A program made the position numbers and the translations under genes. From contig NZ_BPKY01000004.1 in the NCBI RefSeq assembly GCF_019656055.1, forward strand, positions 1 to 64,000: 64,000 nucleotides of DNA. Reading direction: 5' to 3'. This document shows positions 1 to 8,427 of this stretch, piece by piece. Numbering within the stretch: position 1 is the stretch's first letter; each line of letters begins with the position of its first letter. This DNA is from Leuconostoc miyukkimchii (GTDB lineage: Bacteria > Bacillota > Bacilli > Lactobacillales > Lactobacillaceae). Under the pieces are notes generated by a model. It did no database searches and was not told the origin of the DNA. It saw only the letters and a program-made list of their open reading frames with translations.

Positions 1-130
1 CTACCCGCTCGTCAATACTTTTCTTCCTCCTTTTTTCCCTTTTTATTTTCCGCTCCCTTTCTTCCCCTCCTTTCCCCCTTTCGTTAATCTTTTACTTCCC
101 TTTCTCCCTCACTTCCTTCCCTTCGTTCGC
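1..130. repeat. Polypyrimidine/polypurine low-complexity tract
   Basis: The plus strand is almost entirely C and T for about 125 bases (short runs such as TTCTTCCTCC, CCCCTCCTTT), so the minus strand is a polypurine stretch. It lies directly downstream of the aminotransferase stop codon on the transcribed minus strand. No reading frame through it looks like a protein, and no normal terminator hairpin is visible. The function is unknown. Because it touches the window edge its full length cannot be seen. Confidence 0.6.
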
Positions 131-133
131 TTT

Positions 134-1321
134 TTATGAATTTTTAAAAATAGATAATTCGCCTATTCTTTCTGCTGCCTCTACTAACCGACTTTCTTCA
201 ATTGTTAAACCAACACGAATATAACCTTCTCCTTGATCACCGAAGCCTGAAGCATCCGCTACCGCAACATTTGCTTCATGCAATAATATATCAGCAAATT
301 CAGCTGACGTGTAACCATTGGGTACGGGCATTAGTATATAGAATGCACCCTTGGGTACATAGGGCTCCCAATTAAACTTCCGTACAGCAGCAATGAATGC
401 GTTTCGTCGACTCTCATATGTCTCTTGTAAAGAAGTGACTGCCTTTTGACGTGCTATTGTGTTACTTAATGCTTCAACTGCAGCATCTTGCATTGCTGGG
501 AATATAGAAACAAAAAGATGATCTTGAATCAAATTAATCCCTTCGATGATATCTGCATTACCAACCGCAAAACCAACTCGCCACCCTGCCATATTAAATG
601 TTTTCGAGAATGTATACGTCTCAATACCAACCGCCTTAGCACCAGGTGTTTCTAGAAAAGAAATTGGTTTATTCCCATCATAGCCAATTGCACCATATGC
701 AAAATCTGAAACAATTCCAACACTGTTTTGATTCGCAAAGGCTACTGTGTCTTCGTAAAATTTAGGCGTTGCAATTGCTCCGGTAGGATTGTTGGGGTAG
801 TTCATATAAAGAAATTTAGCTTTCTGAGCTGTTTTTTCCGGAATACTAGCATAATCTATTAAAAAGTCATGTTCTTGTTTAAGCGGCAGTAATTCATAGT
901 TTACACTGCCTAGAGATGCACCTGATAAGTAATCTGGATAACCAGGGTTAGGTAATAAAAGCGTATCTCCTGGGTTCATTAAAGCCCATGGTAACTCAAC
1001 TAACCCAATTTTACTGCCCGCTAAAATAGCCACTTCTTTTTGTGGATCAATTGTGACACCATATTCAGATCGATAAAAATCAGCAATTGCCTCTTTAAAG
1101 CGTAATTCACCACGGAACAATGAGTACTTATGGTCGGCTGCTTGTGCTGTAGCCTCCTGCATGGCTTTAACGATATAATCAGGCGTTGGTAAATCTGGGT
1201 TCCCTTGTCCCAAATTTATAACATCAGCACCATCTGCAATTTTGGCATTTACTTTAGCAACAAGTGATGCAAAAAACTGTTTTGGTAAGGTTTTAAGTAA
1301 ATCTGATTCTTCAAAATGCAT
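134..1321 (-). CDS. PLP-dependent class I/II aminotransferase, MtnE-like (glutamine transaminase type)
   Basis: 395 residues, fold type I PLP aminotransferase. Visible motifs are YPNNPTG (about residues 175-181), the cofactor-binding Asp in SDFAYG (about 206), the Schiff-base lysine in SKTFNMAGWR (Lys240) and the substrate-binding arginine region near IRVGL at the C-terminus. A GGAGAAA Shine-Dalgarno sequence sits just before the ATG. It follows the omega-amidase gene by 8 nt, so the two are co-transcribed. In Bacillus the same neighbours (mtnE, mtnU) form a glutamine transaminase/omega-amidase couple that finishes methionine salvage: amino transfer from glutamine yields alpha-ketoglutaramate. 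No other mtn gene is in the window, so the natural keto-acid acceptor is uncertain; a LL-diaminopimelate or aspartate aminotransferase-like role is the alternative. Confidence 0.85.
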   Translation of the reverse strand: MHFEESDLLKTLPKQFFASLVAKVNAKIADGADVINLGQGNPDLPTPDYIVKAMQEATAQAADHKYSLFRGELRFKEAIADFYRSEYGVTIDPQKEVAILAGSKIGLVELPWALMNPGDTLLLPNPGYPDYLSGASLGSVNYELLPLKQEHDFLIDYASIPEKTAQKAKFLYMNYPNNPTGAIATPKFYEDTVAFANQNSVGIVSDFAYGAIGYDGNKPISFLETPGAKAVGIETYTFSKTFNMAGWRVGFAVGNADIIEGINLIQDHLFVSIFPAMQDAAVEALSNTIARQKAVTSLQETYESRRNAFIAAVRKFNWEPYVPKGAFYILMPVPNGYTSAEFADILLHEANVAVADASGFGDQGEGYIRVGLTIEESRLVEAAERIGELSIFKNS

Positions 1322-1329
1322 AATTTCTC

Positions 1330-2121
1330 CTAGTAGTATAAATCCGGTCGACGATCGTCAAAAACAGGTATTTGACCTCGAACTAATTTTTCATCATCGA
1401 TATCAATGTCAGCAACCAGTAACATCTCGTTATCATCACCAGCTTGACTTACAATTTGCCCCAATGGGTCAATAATTAACGATCGTCCCCCAAAAACATT
1501 GTCATCATCAGAACCAACACGATTTGCGGCAACAACAAATGCTTGGTTCTCAATAGCTCGTGCTTGTAACATGATCTGCCACTGCTCAATACGTTGAATA
1601 GGCCATTCTGCTGCAATATACAAAATTTCCTGTGGACCAGCAGCCATCATTGTGCGTAACCACTCTGGAAAACGAATATCATAACAAATCGCGCCTGCCG
1701 ACAGAGCACCCGCTAATTTAAAAATATTAACACTTGATCCAGCAGACACGTATTTTTCTTCATTCATTAAACCAAAAAGATGCAATTTATTATATTCTGA
1801 AACCTTTTGTCCTGAACTATCAAAAACAAACATCGTATTATAAAACTTACCATTCTGTTGTGTAGCAACTGAACCACCAACAATATTTAAATGGTATTGC
1901 TTAGCTAGTTTTTGCAGTAGGTTTTGAGTAGCAACCCCATCATTATCTGCTAAAGTTTCTAACGACGTTAGTGCATATCCTGTATTCCACATTTCAGGAT
2001 AAATCAAAACATCAACACCAGAATCGGCAGCCTTTTTAGCATAATTTTCAACTGTTTGTTGGTTTTTATTAGGGTTTCCTAAGGCAATATCAATTTGTGC
2101 TATCGCAATTTTGAGCGTCAT
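1330..2121 (-). CDS. Carbon-nitrogen hydrolase, omega-amidase (Nit2/MtnU-like)
   Basis: 263 residues, the usual length of a nitrilase-superfamily amidase. The Glu-Lys-Cys catalytic set is present: Glu43 in YPEMWNTGY, Lys112 in EYNKLHLFG, and Cys146 in GAICYDIRFPEW. The family hydrolyses the amide of alpha-ketoglutaramate or ketosuccinamate to a keto acid plus ammonia in the cytoplasm. It is the first gene of a two-gene unit with the downstream aminotransferase, which produces exactly such keto-amides when glutamine is the amino donor. The pairing, more than the sequence alone, supports omega-amidase over a generic nitrilase. Confidence 0.86.
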   Translation of the reverse strand: MTLKIAIAQIDIALGNPNKNQQTVENYAKKAADSGVDVLIYPEMWNTGYALTSLETLADNDGVATQNLLQKLAKQYHLNIVGGSVATQQNGKFYNTMFVFDSSGQKVSEYNKLHLFGLMNEEKYVSAGSSVNIFKLAGALSAGAICYDIRFPEWLRTMMAAGPQEILYIAAEWPIQRIEQWQIMLQARAIENQAFVVAANRVGSDDDNVFGGRSLIIDPLGQIVSQAGDDNEMLLVADIDIDDEKLVRGQIPVFDDRRPDLYY

Positions 2122-2203
2122 AACTAATCCTCTTATTTGTTATTGTGCATTGTATTATACTTTTTGTCAAATTAATATCATTTTAAACTCATTATTTGGC
2201 AAT

Positions 2204-2226
2204 AAAAAAACACCCATTGGTGTTTT
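2204..2226 (-). terminator. Rho-independent terminator of menB
   Basis: On the minus strand the arms AAAACACC and GGTGTTTT enclose a 4-nt loop and run into a T tract. The hairpin begins inside the menB stop codon region, so translation ends within the terminator. Confidence 0.75.
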
Positions 2227-3058
2227 AAGGAAACTTCGGATATTGTTCAAAATCAGGATTGCGTTTTTCTTTAAATGCGTCACGACCTTCCTTTGCCTCA
2301 TCTGAGGTATAGTAAAGCATTGTTGCATCCCCAGCAAACTGTTGTAATCCTGCTAAACCATCAGTATCAGCATTCATTGCAGCTTTAATAAATCGCAAAG
2401 CTGTAGGGGATTTGGTTAACAACTCATCAGCCCATTCAATCGTTGCATCTTCAACTTCAGCCAAAGGAACAACTTTATTAATCCAGTTCATCTGATATGC
2501 TTCATCAGCAGTATAAAAATGGTTTAAGAACCAAACTTCTTTGGCACGTTTATGACCAATCACACGTGCAAGATACCCAGACCCATATCCAGCATCAAAT
2601 GAACCAACCATTGGCCCTGTTTGCCCAAACTTAGCATTATCTGCGGCTACTGTTAAATCAGCTACCAATTGCAATACATTGCCACCACCAATAGACCAAC
2701 CTTTAACCATAGCGATGATTGGTTTTGGTATAATACGCATTAACCGTTGTAGGTCTAAAACATTTAAACGCGGAATACCATCATCACCGACATATCCACC
2801 GTTGCCACGAACCTTTTGGTTGCCACCAGATGAAAAGGCTTGATCTCCAGCACCAGTCATAATGATGACACCAATTTTTGCATCATCTCGAGCAATCGTG
2901 AAAGCTTCAATCATTTCAGCTACCATCTTTGGTGTGAAAGCATTATGGGTAGCAGCATCATTCATCGTGATTTTGGCAATTTTACCAGGATTTTGGCCAT
3001 CACTGTTTGTTTCAAATAAAATTTCTGTGTACGTCTTTACGGCGTTCCATGTTGTCAT
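2225..3058 (-). CDS. menB: 1,4-dihydroxy-2-naphthoyl-CoA synthase (MenB)
   Basis: 277-residue crotonase-superfamily protein. MenB closes the second ring of menaquinone from o-succinylbenzoyl-CoA. Characteristic segments are SGGNQKVRG (about 77-85), the oxyanion-hole stretch [11 protein letters not shown] (about 120-130) and [14 protein letters not shown] (about 152-165), where the Asp-Ala-Gly-Tyr-Gly motif separates MenB from ordinary enoyl-CoA hydratases. The usual Asp of SGGDQK is Asn here, a conservative change whose effect is unknown. No other men gene is in the window. The gene is divergent from a hotdog thioesterase with only 36 nt between start codons. GGAG lies 8 nt before the ATG. 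Confidence 0.93.
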   Translation of the reverse strand: MTTWNAVKTYTEILFETNSDGQNPGKIAKITMNDAATHNAFTPKMVAEMIEAFTIARDDAKIGVIIMTGAGDQAFSSGGNQKVRGNGGYVGDDGIPRLNVLDLQRLMRIIPKPIIAMVKGWSIGGGNVLQLVADLTVAADNAKFGQTGPMVGSFDAGYGSGYLARVIGHKRAKEVWFLNHFYTADEAYQMNWINKVVPLAEVEDATIEWADELLTKSPTALRFIKAAMNADTDGLAGLQQFAGDATMLYYTSDEAKEGRDAFKEKRNPDFEQYPKFP

Positions 3059-3094
3059 GTGTTATACTCCATTCAGAAAGGGGATTTCGTTCTT

Positions 3095-3469
3095 ATGAAT
3101 ATTATAGAACTTTTAGGGTTAAAAACCACCTTATTATCGGCAGAAAAAACAATTGTTGAAGTCCAAGTGAGTGAAAAATTAATGCAGCCATTTGGCATTG
3201 TTCATGGCGGTGTTAATGCTCTACTTGCCGAAACAGCAGCCTCTCTTGGCGCAAATGAAGCACTATCTAGCACACAGGTTCCCGTGGGTGTAGATATACA
3301 AACTCATCACTTACGGGCCGTAACTAAAGGCACTTTGATTACAACGGCGATACCAATCAATATTGGCCACTCATTGCAAGTTTGGTCTGTTAACATAAAA
3401 GAAGAAAATACCGGTCTGTTAACAAGTACAAGTACTGTAACCCTTAAAAATCAAAATTTAAACTCATAA
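3095..3469 (+). CDS. Hotdog-fold acyl-CoA thioesterase, probable DHNA-CoA thioesterase
   Basis: 124 residues from the chosen ATG at 3095. An upstream in-frame ATG at 3059 would leave no room for a ribosome site, whereas AAAGGGG at 3077-3083 serves 3095. The PaaI/YbgC-type motif QPFGIVHGGVNALLAETAAS carries the catalytic acidic residue (Glu of AET). The protein would hydrolyse an aromatic acyl-CoA in the cytoplasm. Its divergent pairing with menB points to 1,4-dihydroxy-2-naphthoyl-CoA, the next step of menaquinone synthesis. The substrate is inferred from context only. Confidence 0.8.
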   Translation: MNIIELLGLKTTLLSAEKTIVEVQVSEKLMQPFGIVHGGVNALLAETAASLGANEALSSTQVPVGVDIQTHHLRAVTKGTLITTAIPINIGHSLQVWSVNIKEENTGLLTSTSTVTLKNQNLNS

Positions 3470-3498
3470 CACGCTACTGCGTGTTATTTTTATTTTTT
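3467..3498 (+). terminator. Terminator after the thioesterase, shared with convergent asp3
   Basis: Perfect 8-bp arms TAACACGC and GCGTGTTA around TACT, followed on the plus strand by TTTTTATTTTTT. The thioesterase stop TAA is the first arm and the asp3 stop codon (3474-3476) also lies in the hairpin. Confidence 0.75.
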
Positions 3499-4517
3499 GT
3501 AAAAAAATTTGAAATGATATTTTTTTTCGGATGTGCTAGGTCATATGCCTGTTGACGACGGACTTCATCAGGTGTTGGGGTTTCGTATTCCAACGTACTC
3601 AATCGTTCATACTTTGGGTGATTTACAATAAGATTTACTTGATGGTTTGGCGCGATTGGATTGGTCAGGTATGTGACATCATCAATTGCACGTATGATTT
3701 TTAGATCTGCCCGTGGTTCTAGATTAACATCATCACTAATGACTGCCAAACTACCCTTAAATTTATTTTGATAATACAAAGCAGCGTAACTTGATATTGG
3801 TCCATAACCTACAAACTCAAGTTTATTAGCACGTGCTTTTTGACGTGAACTTTTAATAGCATTGATTATTTCTGCTTCATATTGGCGGTAAAATCCCGCA
3901 TCAATATCCCCACTGGCAATATATTGCACTGCTTGCTGGGTTTCTTTGATCCATTCTGACATGTAATCTACTGTACCTGCTTCAGGTTCAGAAAAAATTA
4001 CACGTAACGTTTTTGTCGTTACCTTATCGGGTATTTGGAGATATGTGTAAACTTTAGGCGCTATACGCGTGTCATTATCACGCAGTATACCAGTTGTTTT
4101 TTGACGTATCACAAAATCGTGAAAGACAAAACTACCACTACCTGCTGACACTAAATCTATTGTATAAAAATCATAATTATCCGGCACAGTAACCGTTATA
4201 CTATCAGCGTTTTGACTGTTTTTTGATAACTGTTGGTATTGTTCATCAAAGAACGTAACAACCAGATAAGCAAACATACGATCACTGTTTTCAATATCAC
4301 GTGCAATCGTGTAAGTCGCCCCACGTAATAGTTGTGGTAAATCGGATACCATTTTTTCACGTTGATAATAACGATTCGAACGCCAAGTTGCAATAGCACG
4401 TCCACTCGGTAAAAAATAGTGCTCATAATATACGTTATCTACTGCACGAAAATCTATCGTTGCCCCTTGTAATTCAAGTAATTGTGTTTGTGGTGTCCAA
4501 TATATCTTATATTGCAT
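3474..4517 (-). CDS. asp3: Accessory Sec system protein Asp3
   Basis: 347 residues. The N-terminal ~150 residues match the Asp3 family pattern: an ATIDFRAVDN-like start, LPSGRAIATWRSN, LPQLLRGATYTIA, then FYTIDLVSAGSGSFVFHDFVI, predicted to be a beta-rich carbohydrate-binding-like fold. The C-terminal ~190 residues (FVGYGPISSYAALYYQNK onward) are an extension beyond the short streptococcal Asp3, and I do not recognise them. Asp3 works with Asp1 and Asp2 at the membrane with the SecA2/SecY2 translocase to export glycosylated serine-rich adhesins. It is the last gene of asp1-asp2-asp3, five bases after asp2. Confidence 0.78.
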   Translation of the reverse strand: MQYKIYWTPQTQLLELQGATIDFRAVDNVYYEHYFLPSGRAIATWRSNRYYQREKMVSDLPQLLRGATYTIARDIENSDRMFAYLVVTFFDEQYQQLSKNSQNADSITVTVPDNYDFYTIDLVSAGSGSFVFHDFVIRQKTTGILRDNDTRIAPKVYTYLQIPDKVTTKTLRVIFSEPEAGTVDYMSEWIKETQQAVQYIASGDIDAGFYRQYEAEIINAIKSSRQKARANKLEFVGYGPISSYAALYYQNKFKGSLAVISDDVNLEPRADLKIIRAIDDVTYLTNPIAPNHQVNLIVNHPKYERLSTLEYETPTPDEVRRQQAYDLAHPKKNIISNFFTKNKNNTQ

Positions 4518-4522
4518 AACAA

Positions 4523-6052
4523 TTATTGATCCTCCTGACGCATACTATTTTTTAAAATGGTCAACTGCTTTTTCAGAAACGTGAGTATTTCAGGTGATTT
4601 AGCTGTATGTGTTCCGTCTTCACGTCTGTGTGTTAGCGGCACTTTTTTCAGTTTCAAAAAGTCTAATAATTTTGGTAAACTTTGACCATCATATTCATCT
4701 TGATTTAACGTCAATAGCGACACTTTTATTTGAGACCAATCGACATTTTGAATGTGTTCCCAAAAAATATTGTTTAACGTTTCAGTATCATTCGGATGCA
4801 TTCGTCCTGCAAGGAATCGACGCACATCTAATGTCCAATCCTGATTAACCTCATGCGGGAATTCGGTATTAGCCGTAAATGTTCCTAAATTAATAATTGG
4901 TTTCGTAACCACCACAGCGTGTGGTTTTAAATCTGCAGCATAGTACATCGCAGGCAAACTACCCATAGCAGAGCCTGTCAAAATAATATCTTCTGGTTGT
5001 AAATCAAGCGTTGCCATTGCTTTTTTGATTGTTTCAATGACTTGTGTTTCATACGTTTTTATACCAATGTGAAACACGCCACTCTGCATCCTGACATCAG
5101 AAAACAATAAATAAGGTGTCCCTAGTTCGTTCAATGATTCTCTCATATCAAAGCCATCGGCATTTAAATGAACATCTGAAAAATTAACAACTAACGGTGC
5201 CTTACGATCTCCAGGATTAAAATAGCTTAGTACTTCTTCATTATTTGCTGTTAACCACCAATTGTCACCCGGCAACAATGTGCCGAATCCATGGCGATTA
5301 CGTCTTTGATGTAAAACATGCAGATCTAACATCCCCTGACCTTTAGCAAATACTAAAATTTGATAATTTTGATAATCATTGATGTTACCAATAACACTTT
5401 GCTGCCGGAGCATATCCCCAGATATGATTTGAGTTGTTTGTATATGATTATCCTTAAAAAAAGTAAATCGCAATTGTACAGCAGCTGATTGCGTTTGTTC
5501 ATAATCTAGCCACACGACATTTTCTAGATGTGCCGAAAAATCATCACTAAACGGATTCAATGTGCCAATCTGTTGCCATTCATTCCCAAAATCACCGCTA
5601 AATTGGGTTGAAAATCGCCCTTCTCTTTTAAAATGAACACCCTCTGGCACTATTGGTAAAAATTGCGTTTCACTAAATCGGGTTGAAAAACCAATTTGAT
5701 CAAAAGATAAGTCATTTTCAATAAAGTTAATGACTGCCTCGGGTGTGGTGCTGTCCTTTATATGAAAAGCACGTCTCTCATCTAATATCTTTTGAAACGC
5801 CGGTGTCACTTGATTTGCAAAATAAATTGTTCGCAATGCAGGCCACTCACTAATTTGACTTGATAGCAAAGTACTAGAAAGGCTATCGTCAGTCAACAAC
5901 ACGTAAGTTTGTTCCAAAACATATGGATCTTTTTGAAAAGTTAACTGGGTAGGCAAATCTAGAATCGTCGTATAATGCCAGTCTATACGTGATGTATCAA
6001 TTTGTGGTGTCCAGTCAGTGGCACCAATTTGAAGAACTGAAGTATCTGCCAT
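4523..6052 (-). CDS. asp2: Accessory Sec system protein Asp2 (putative carbohydrate O-acetyltransferase)
   Basis: 509 residues, the normal Asp2 length. An alpha/beta-hydrolase-like C-terminal half contains the nucleophile elbow GSAMG (Ser361), with Asp452/Glu453 and His482 in suitable positions for a catalytic triad. In streptococci Asp2 is required for export of the serine-rich glycoprotein and O-acetylates its GlcNAc. The N-terminal half (about 150-330) is beta-rich. The ATG immediately follows the asp1 stop codon (TAAATG), so translation is coupled. The active-site residues being intact argues that the protein is functional although the rest of the accessory Sec locus is not in this window. 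Confidence 0.82.
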   Translation of the reverse strand: MADTSVLQIGATDWTPQIDTSRIDWHYTTILDLPTQLTFQKDPYVLEQTYVLLTDDSLSSTLLSSQISEWPALRTIYFANQVTPAFQKILDERRAFHIKDSTTPEAVINFIENDLSFDQIGFSTRFSETQFLPIVPEGVHFKREGRFSTQFSGDFGNEWQQIGTLNPFSDDFSAHLENVVWLDYEQTQSAAVQLRFTFFKDNHIQTTQIISGDMLRQQSVIGNINDYQNYQILVFAKGQGMLDLHVLHQRRNRHGFGTLLPGDNWWLTANNEEVLSYFNPGDRKAPLVVNFSDVHLNADGFDMRESLNELGTPYLLFSDVRMQSGVFHIGIKTYETQVIETIKKAMATLDLQPEDIILTGSAMGSLPAMYYAADLKPHAVVVTKPIINLGTFTANTEFPHEVNQDWTLDVRRFLAGRMHPNDTETLNNIFWEHIQNVDWSQIKVSLLTLNQDEYDGQSLPKLLDFLKLKKVPLTHRREDGTHTAKSPEILTFLKKQLTILKNSMRQEDQ

Positions 6053-7531
6053 TTATGCTTTCCTTTGCTTGATTTTATTGAAAATTTGTTGCCATTTAAT
6101 CCAAATCATTTCTTCGCTGTATGCTTTACCAAGTTGTCTTGTTACTTCACGCACTTTTGACAGCGACTGTGGATTCTCCACATAAAAATTTAGGGCATCA
6201 GTCAATTCGGTTGGATGAGTTACTAATTTGCCATTCTCATTTGGTATCAAGTAATCCGTTTTAACGCGATTTATTTGTGGCACACTGTGCGCAATTGCCT
6301 GTGCTTGTAAGAACTGATCCGGTTGGTCGTTAAGGTCTAACAAGACACGCATATTTGACATATATCGTTGACGCTGCACTTCACCTTGTGGTGGTATAAA
6401 CTGAAACCGCGTTTCATATGCCATCTGACTATCACTATCAATAATGCCATGTTGATTCGCGGCTGTTAAACTTGCAGCATGAACTATTGCATCAAATTTT
6501 TCATGTGTTTGCGCCGTTTCAATGAGAATCAGTACATTTAGATATCTTGCCAATAAGTTCGTTACAATTTCAAAATCAGACTCATTTATTGTTTGCGCTA
6601 TCCAATAAATGGTTACAACAGGTTGTTCAGCCGATCGATTAGCTTGCTGTGTTACCGTATATGGCGGAATGACAGATATTGTTGATTCATCATTTGTTTG
6701 TTTAATAATTTTTTCATACGTTGCGGGCGTATCAGCAACAGAAAAATCAACACCATTATCAATTGCCAACAATTGATTTTTGTTATGTTGCTTTTCCCTC
6801 AGATCTGATTGGTAACTTAAAATTACTGGTTGTTTTGGTGTCAATTTATTCATAAAGAAAGTTGCTATTTGACTTTGTGCTACAACAAGAAATTCGTTTT
6901 CTGGCACTGTTTGTAAATGATATGCAAGCGTTGCAGCAATTAGTTCATCCATATTTGTAAAGGTTGTTTGAGATGTCCATGTCTGCTGTGTGGTCACAAC
7001 ACCTGACACACAATCCTCTTGCACCGCAACATCCCCGCTAGGTGTCAAATAATCCCGTCTTATTATGTCACCATGCGCATTAAAAGTAGTGACACGTGAA
7101 ACAAAACCACGGTCGTCTAATAATAATTCTTGTGTTTTAACATCATTTTTCAGTAGATCAATACTTTGAAACCGTGACATATTCGGTTTTTGAAGATGGA
7201 CTGTTGCAAAATGATCAGCTCCAACATGAACCAAAACATAATCGGTCATGTAAACAAATGTGGCGTTTTGAGGCCAAGAAAAATCCGTTAAAGCTAAGGG
7301 CTTATCGGTTTTCAAACGTATGCGTTGTAATAAATCATAAGCTGACCATGTGTCAGCTGCTTCTATTTTTTTTTGTGATAAAATTTGACGTAAATTTGGT
7401 AAATAATCAACTATAATTAACACAACCTTTTGACCTTGTGATAAAAAAAGTTGTGTTTGATGAATTGTATTGTTAAATTCTGGCAATTTTATACTGTAAG
7501 CATGCCAATCTGGAATAATATGCAATGTCAT
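6053..7531 (-). CDS. asp1: Accessory Sec system protein Asp1
   Basis: 492 residues. The N-terminal IIPDWHAYSIKLPEFNNTIHQT pattern and overall GT-B-like layout resemble Asp1, a catalytically inactive glycosyltransferase homologue that binds glycan on the substrate adhesin during accessory Sec export. It is first in the asp1-asp2-asp3 unit and preceded by AAGAGG 6 nt before the ATG and by a ~90-nt leader with hairpins. No secY2 gene is upstream, where it would normally lie. Identification rests on sequence resemblance plus the unmistakable Asp2 neighbour. Confidence 0.78.
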   Translation of the reverse strand: MTLHIIPDWHAYSIKLPEFNNTIHQTQLFLSQGQKVVLIIVDYLPNLRQILSQKKIEAADTWSAYDLLQRIRLKTDKPLALTDFSWPQNATFVYMTDYVLVHVGADHFATVHLQKPNMSRFQSIDLLKNDVKTQELLLDDRGFVSRVTTFNAHGDIIRRDYLTPSGDVAVQEDCVSGVVTTQQTWTSQTTFTNMDELIAATLAYHLQTVPENEFLVVAQSQIATFFMNKLTPKQPVILSYQSDLREKQHNKNQLLAIDNGVDFSVADTPATYEKIIKQTNDESTISVIPPYTVTQQANRSAEQPVVTIYWIAQTINESDFEIVTNLLARYLNVLILIETAQTHEKFDAIVHAASLTAANQHGIIDSDSQMAYETRFQFIPPQGEVQRQRYMSNMRVLLDLNDQPDQFLQAQAIAHSVPQINRVKTDYLIPNENGKLVTHPTELTDALNFYVENPQSLSKVREVTRQLGKAYSEEMIWIKWQQIFNKIKQRKA

Positions 7532-7650
7532 GTTTTACCTCTTATGTACGGGGGCACAATAAGTCCCCAAATTACTTAACCGCTAGTTGGACGTTTCACT
7601 TTTACGTGCCATAGCCATTGATATTATTATACCAATTCTATCCATGAGTT
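7532..7650 (-). promoter_or_regulatory. Promoter and structured leader of asp1-asp2-asp3
   Basis: On the minus strand TGGTATAAT (extended -10, plus 7626-7634) puts a start site near 7619. The leader could fold into a first hairpin (GG-ACGT with ACGT-CC, 7592-7612) and a second GGGG/CCCC hairpin close to the asp1 ribosome site. An ATG at 7618, almost at the predicted 5' end, opens an 11-codon frame (MAMARKSETSN) ending at 7583. Whether it is translated is unknown. Confidence 0.4.
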
Positions 7651-7716
7651 TGACATACATTCCCTTATAATCGTTCAAACGCTACGATACCATGATTATT
7701 AGTTATCACTTTTTTT

Positions 7717-7757
7717 AAAATAGACCCTTACGCTATCTCGGCATAAAGGTCTATTTT
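7717..7757. terminator. Hairpin between xpt and asp1, possibly bidirectional
   Basis: Ten-base-pair arms AAAATAGACC and GGTCTATTTT with a 21-nt loop. It follows the xpt stop on the minus strand; the T-rich tail is part of the stem on both strands, so strength is uncertain. Confidence 0.55.
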
Positions 7758-7765
7758 AATTAAAA

Positions 7766-7781
7766 TGTTTCACGTGAAACA
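7766..7781. other. parS site (ParB/Spo0J binding)
   Basis: TGTTTCACGTGAAACA is a perfect 16-bp palindrome and an exact match to the bacterial parS consensus TGTTNCACGTGAAACA. It is intergenic, between the xpt stop codon and its terminator, about 8 kb left of dnaA. Two further copies lie right of dnaA. No parA/parB gene is in the window. Confidence 0.9.
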
Positions 7782-7787
7782 TACAAA

Positions 7788-8360
7788 TTATGACAAAAAT
7801 TGAACTTGCCCTGATTCAAAAGATTGAATTCGCGCTAAGCTTTCTACCTGTATGCCTCGATCATCTAATATCTGACGCCCCTTTTGAAATGTTTTCTCAA
7901 TGACAATACCAACACCTACTACTTGCGCATCAGCTTGTTGTGTAATGGCCAACAATCCTTCGATTGCCTGACCATTAGCTAAGAAATCATCTATCAGTAG
8001 GACGTTCTCCCCCGCCTTTAAAAAACGGTGATCAATCATAATATGATTAGTTGTTTGCTTTGTAAATGAATAAACATCTGCTATCCAGACATCATCTGGT
8101 AATGTCAATGACTTGTTTTTTCTGGCAAACACCACAGGTACATGCAATGCTAATCCGGTAAACACTGCTGGGGCAATACCTGAGGATTCAACGGTTAAAA
8201 TTTTATCGATATTTTTACCGGCAAACAAACGTGCAAATTCTTCCCCAATTGCAGACAATAATTCTGGATCAATTTGATGATTCAAAAATGTATCAACTTT
8301 CAAGACATCTTGTCCTAACACACGACCATCTTTTCGTATTCGTTCTTCTAATAACTTCAT
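7788..8360 (-). CDS. xpt: Xanthine phosphoribosyltransferase
   Basis: 190 residues, the normal Xpt length. The protein transfers PRPP ribose-phosphate to xanthine to make XMP in purine salvage. The PRPP-binding loop is [12 protein letters not shown] (about 121-132); the N-terminus [16 protein letters not shown] is typical. AGAGGCG precedes the ATG. Unlike Bacillus xpt, the 67 nt between it and the upstream corA-type gene are too short for a purine riboswitch and none is visible, and the usual pbuX permease partner is not adjacent. Confidence 0.95.
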   Translation of the reverse strand: MKLLEERIRKDGRVLGQDVLKVDTFLNHQIDPELLSAIGEEFARLFAGKNIDKILTVESSGIAPAVFTGLALHVPVVFARKNKSLTLPDDVWIADVYSFTKQTTNHIMIDHRFLKAGENVLLIDDFLANGQAIEGLLAITQQADAQVVGVGIVIEKTFQKGRQILDDRGIQVESLARIQSFESGQVQFLS

Positions 8361-8427
8361 AAACGCCTCTTAATCTAACCCTACTTGATTTTTTACTGTT
8401 GACTTGTTGCAAACTTGAAAAGTACTA

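Noticed and set aside
1-93. Minus-strand frame of Lys/Glu/Gly/Arg codons in the polypurine tract
   Set aside because: Low-complexity translation without start or ribosome site; not a credible gene.
8361-8427. Purine riboswitch expected upstream of xpt
   Set aside because: Only 67 nt separate xpt from the upstream gene and no purine-aptamer core can be found.
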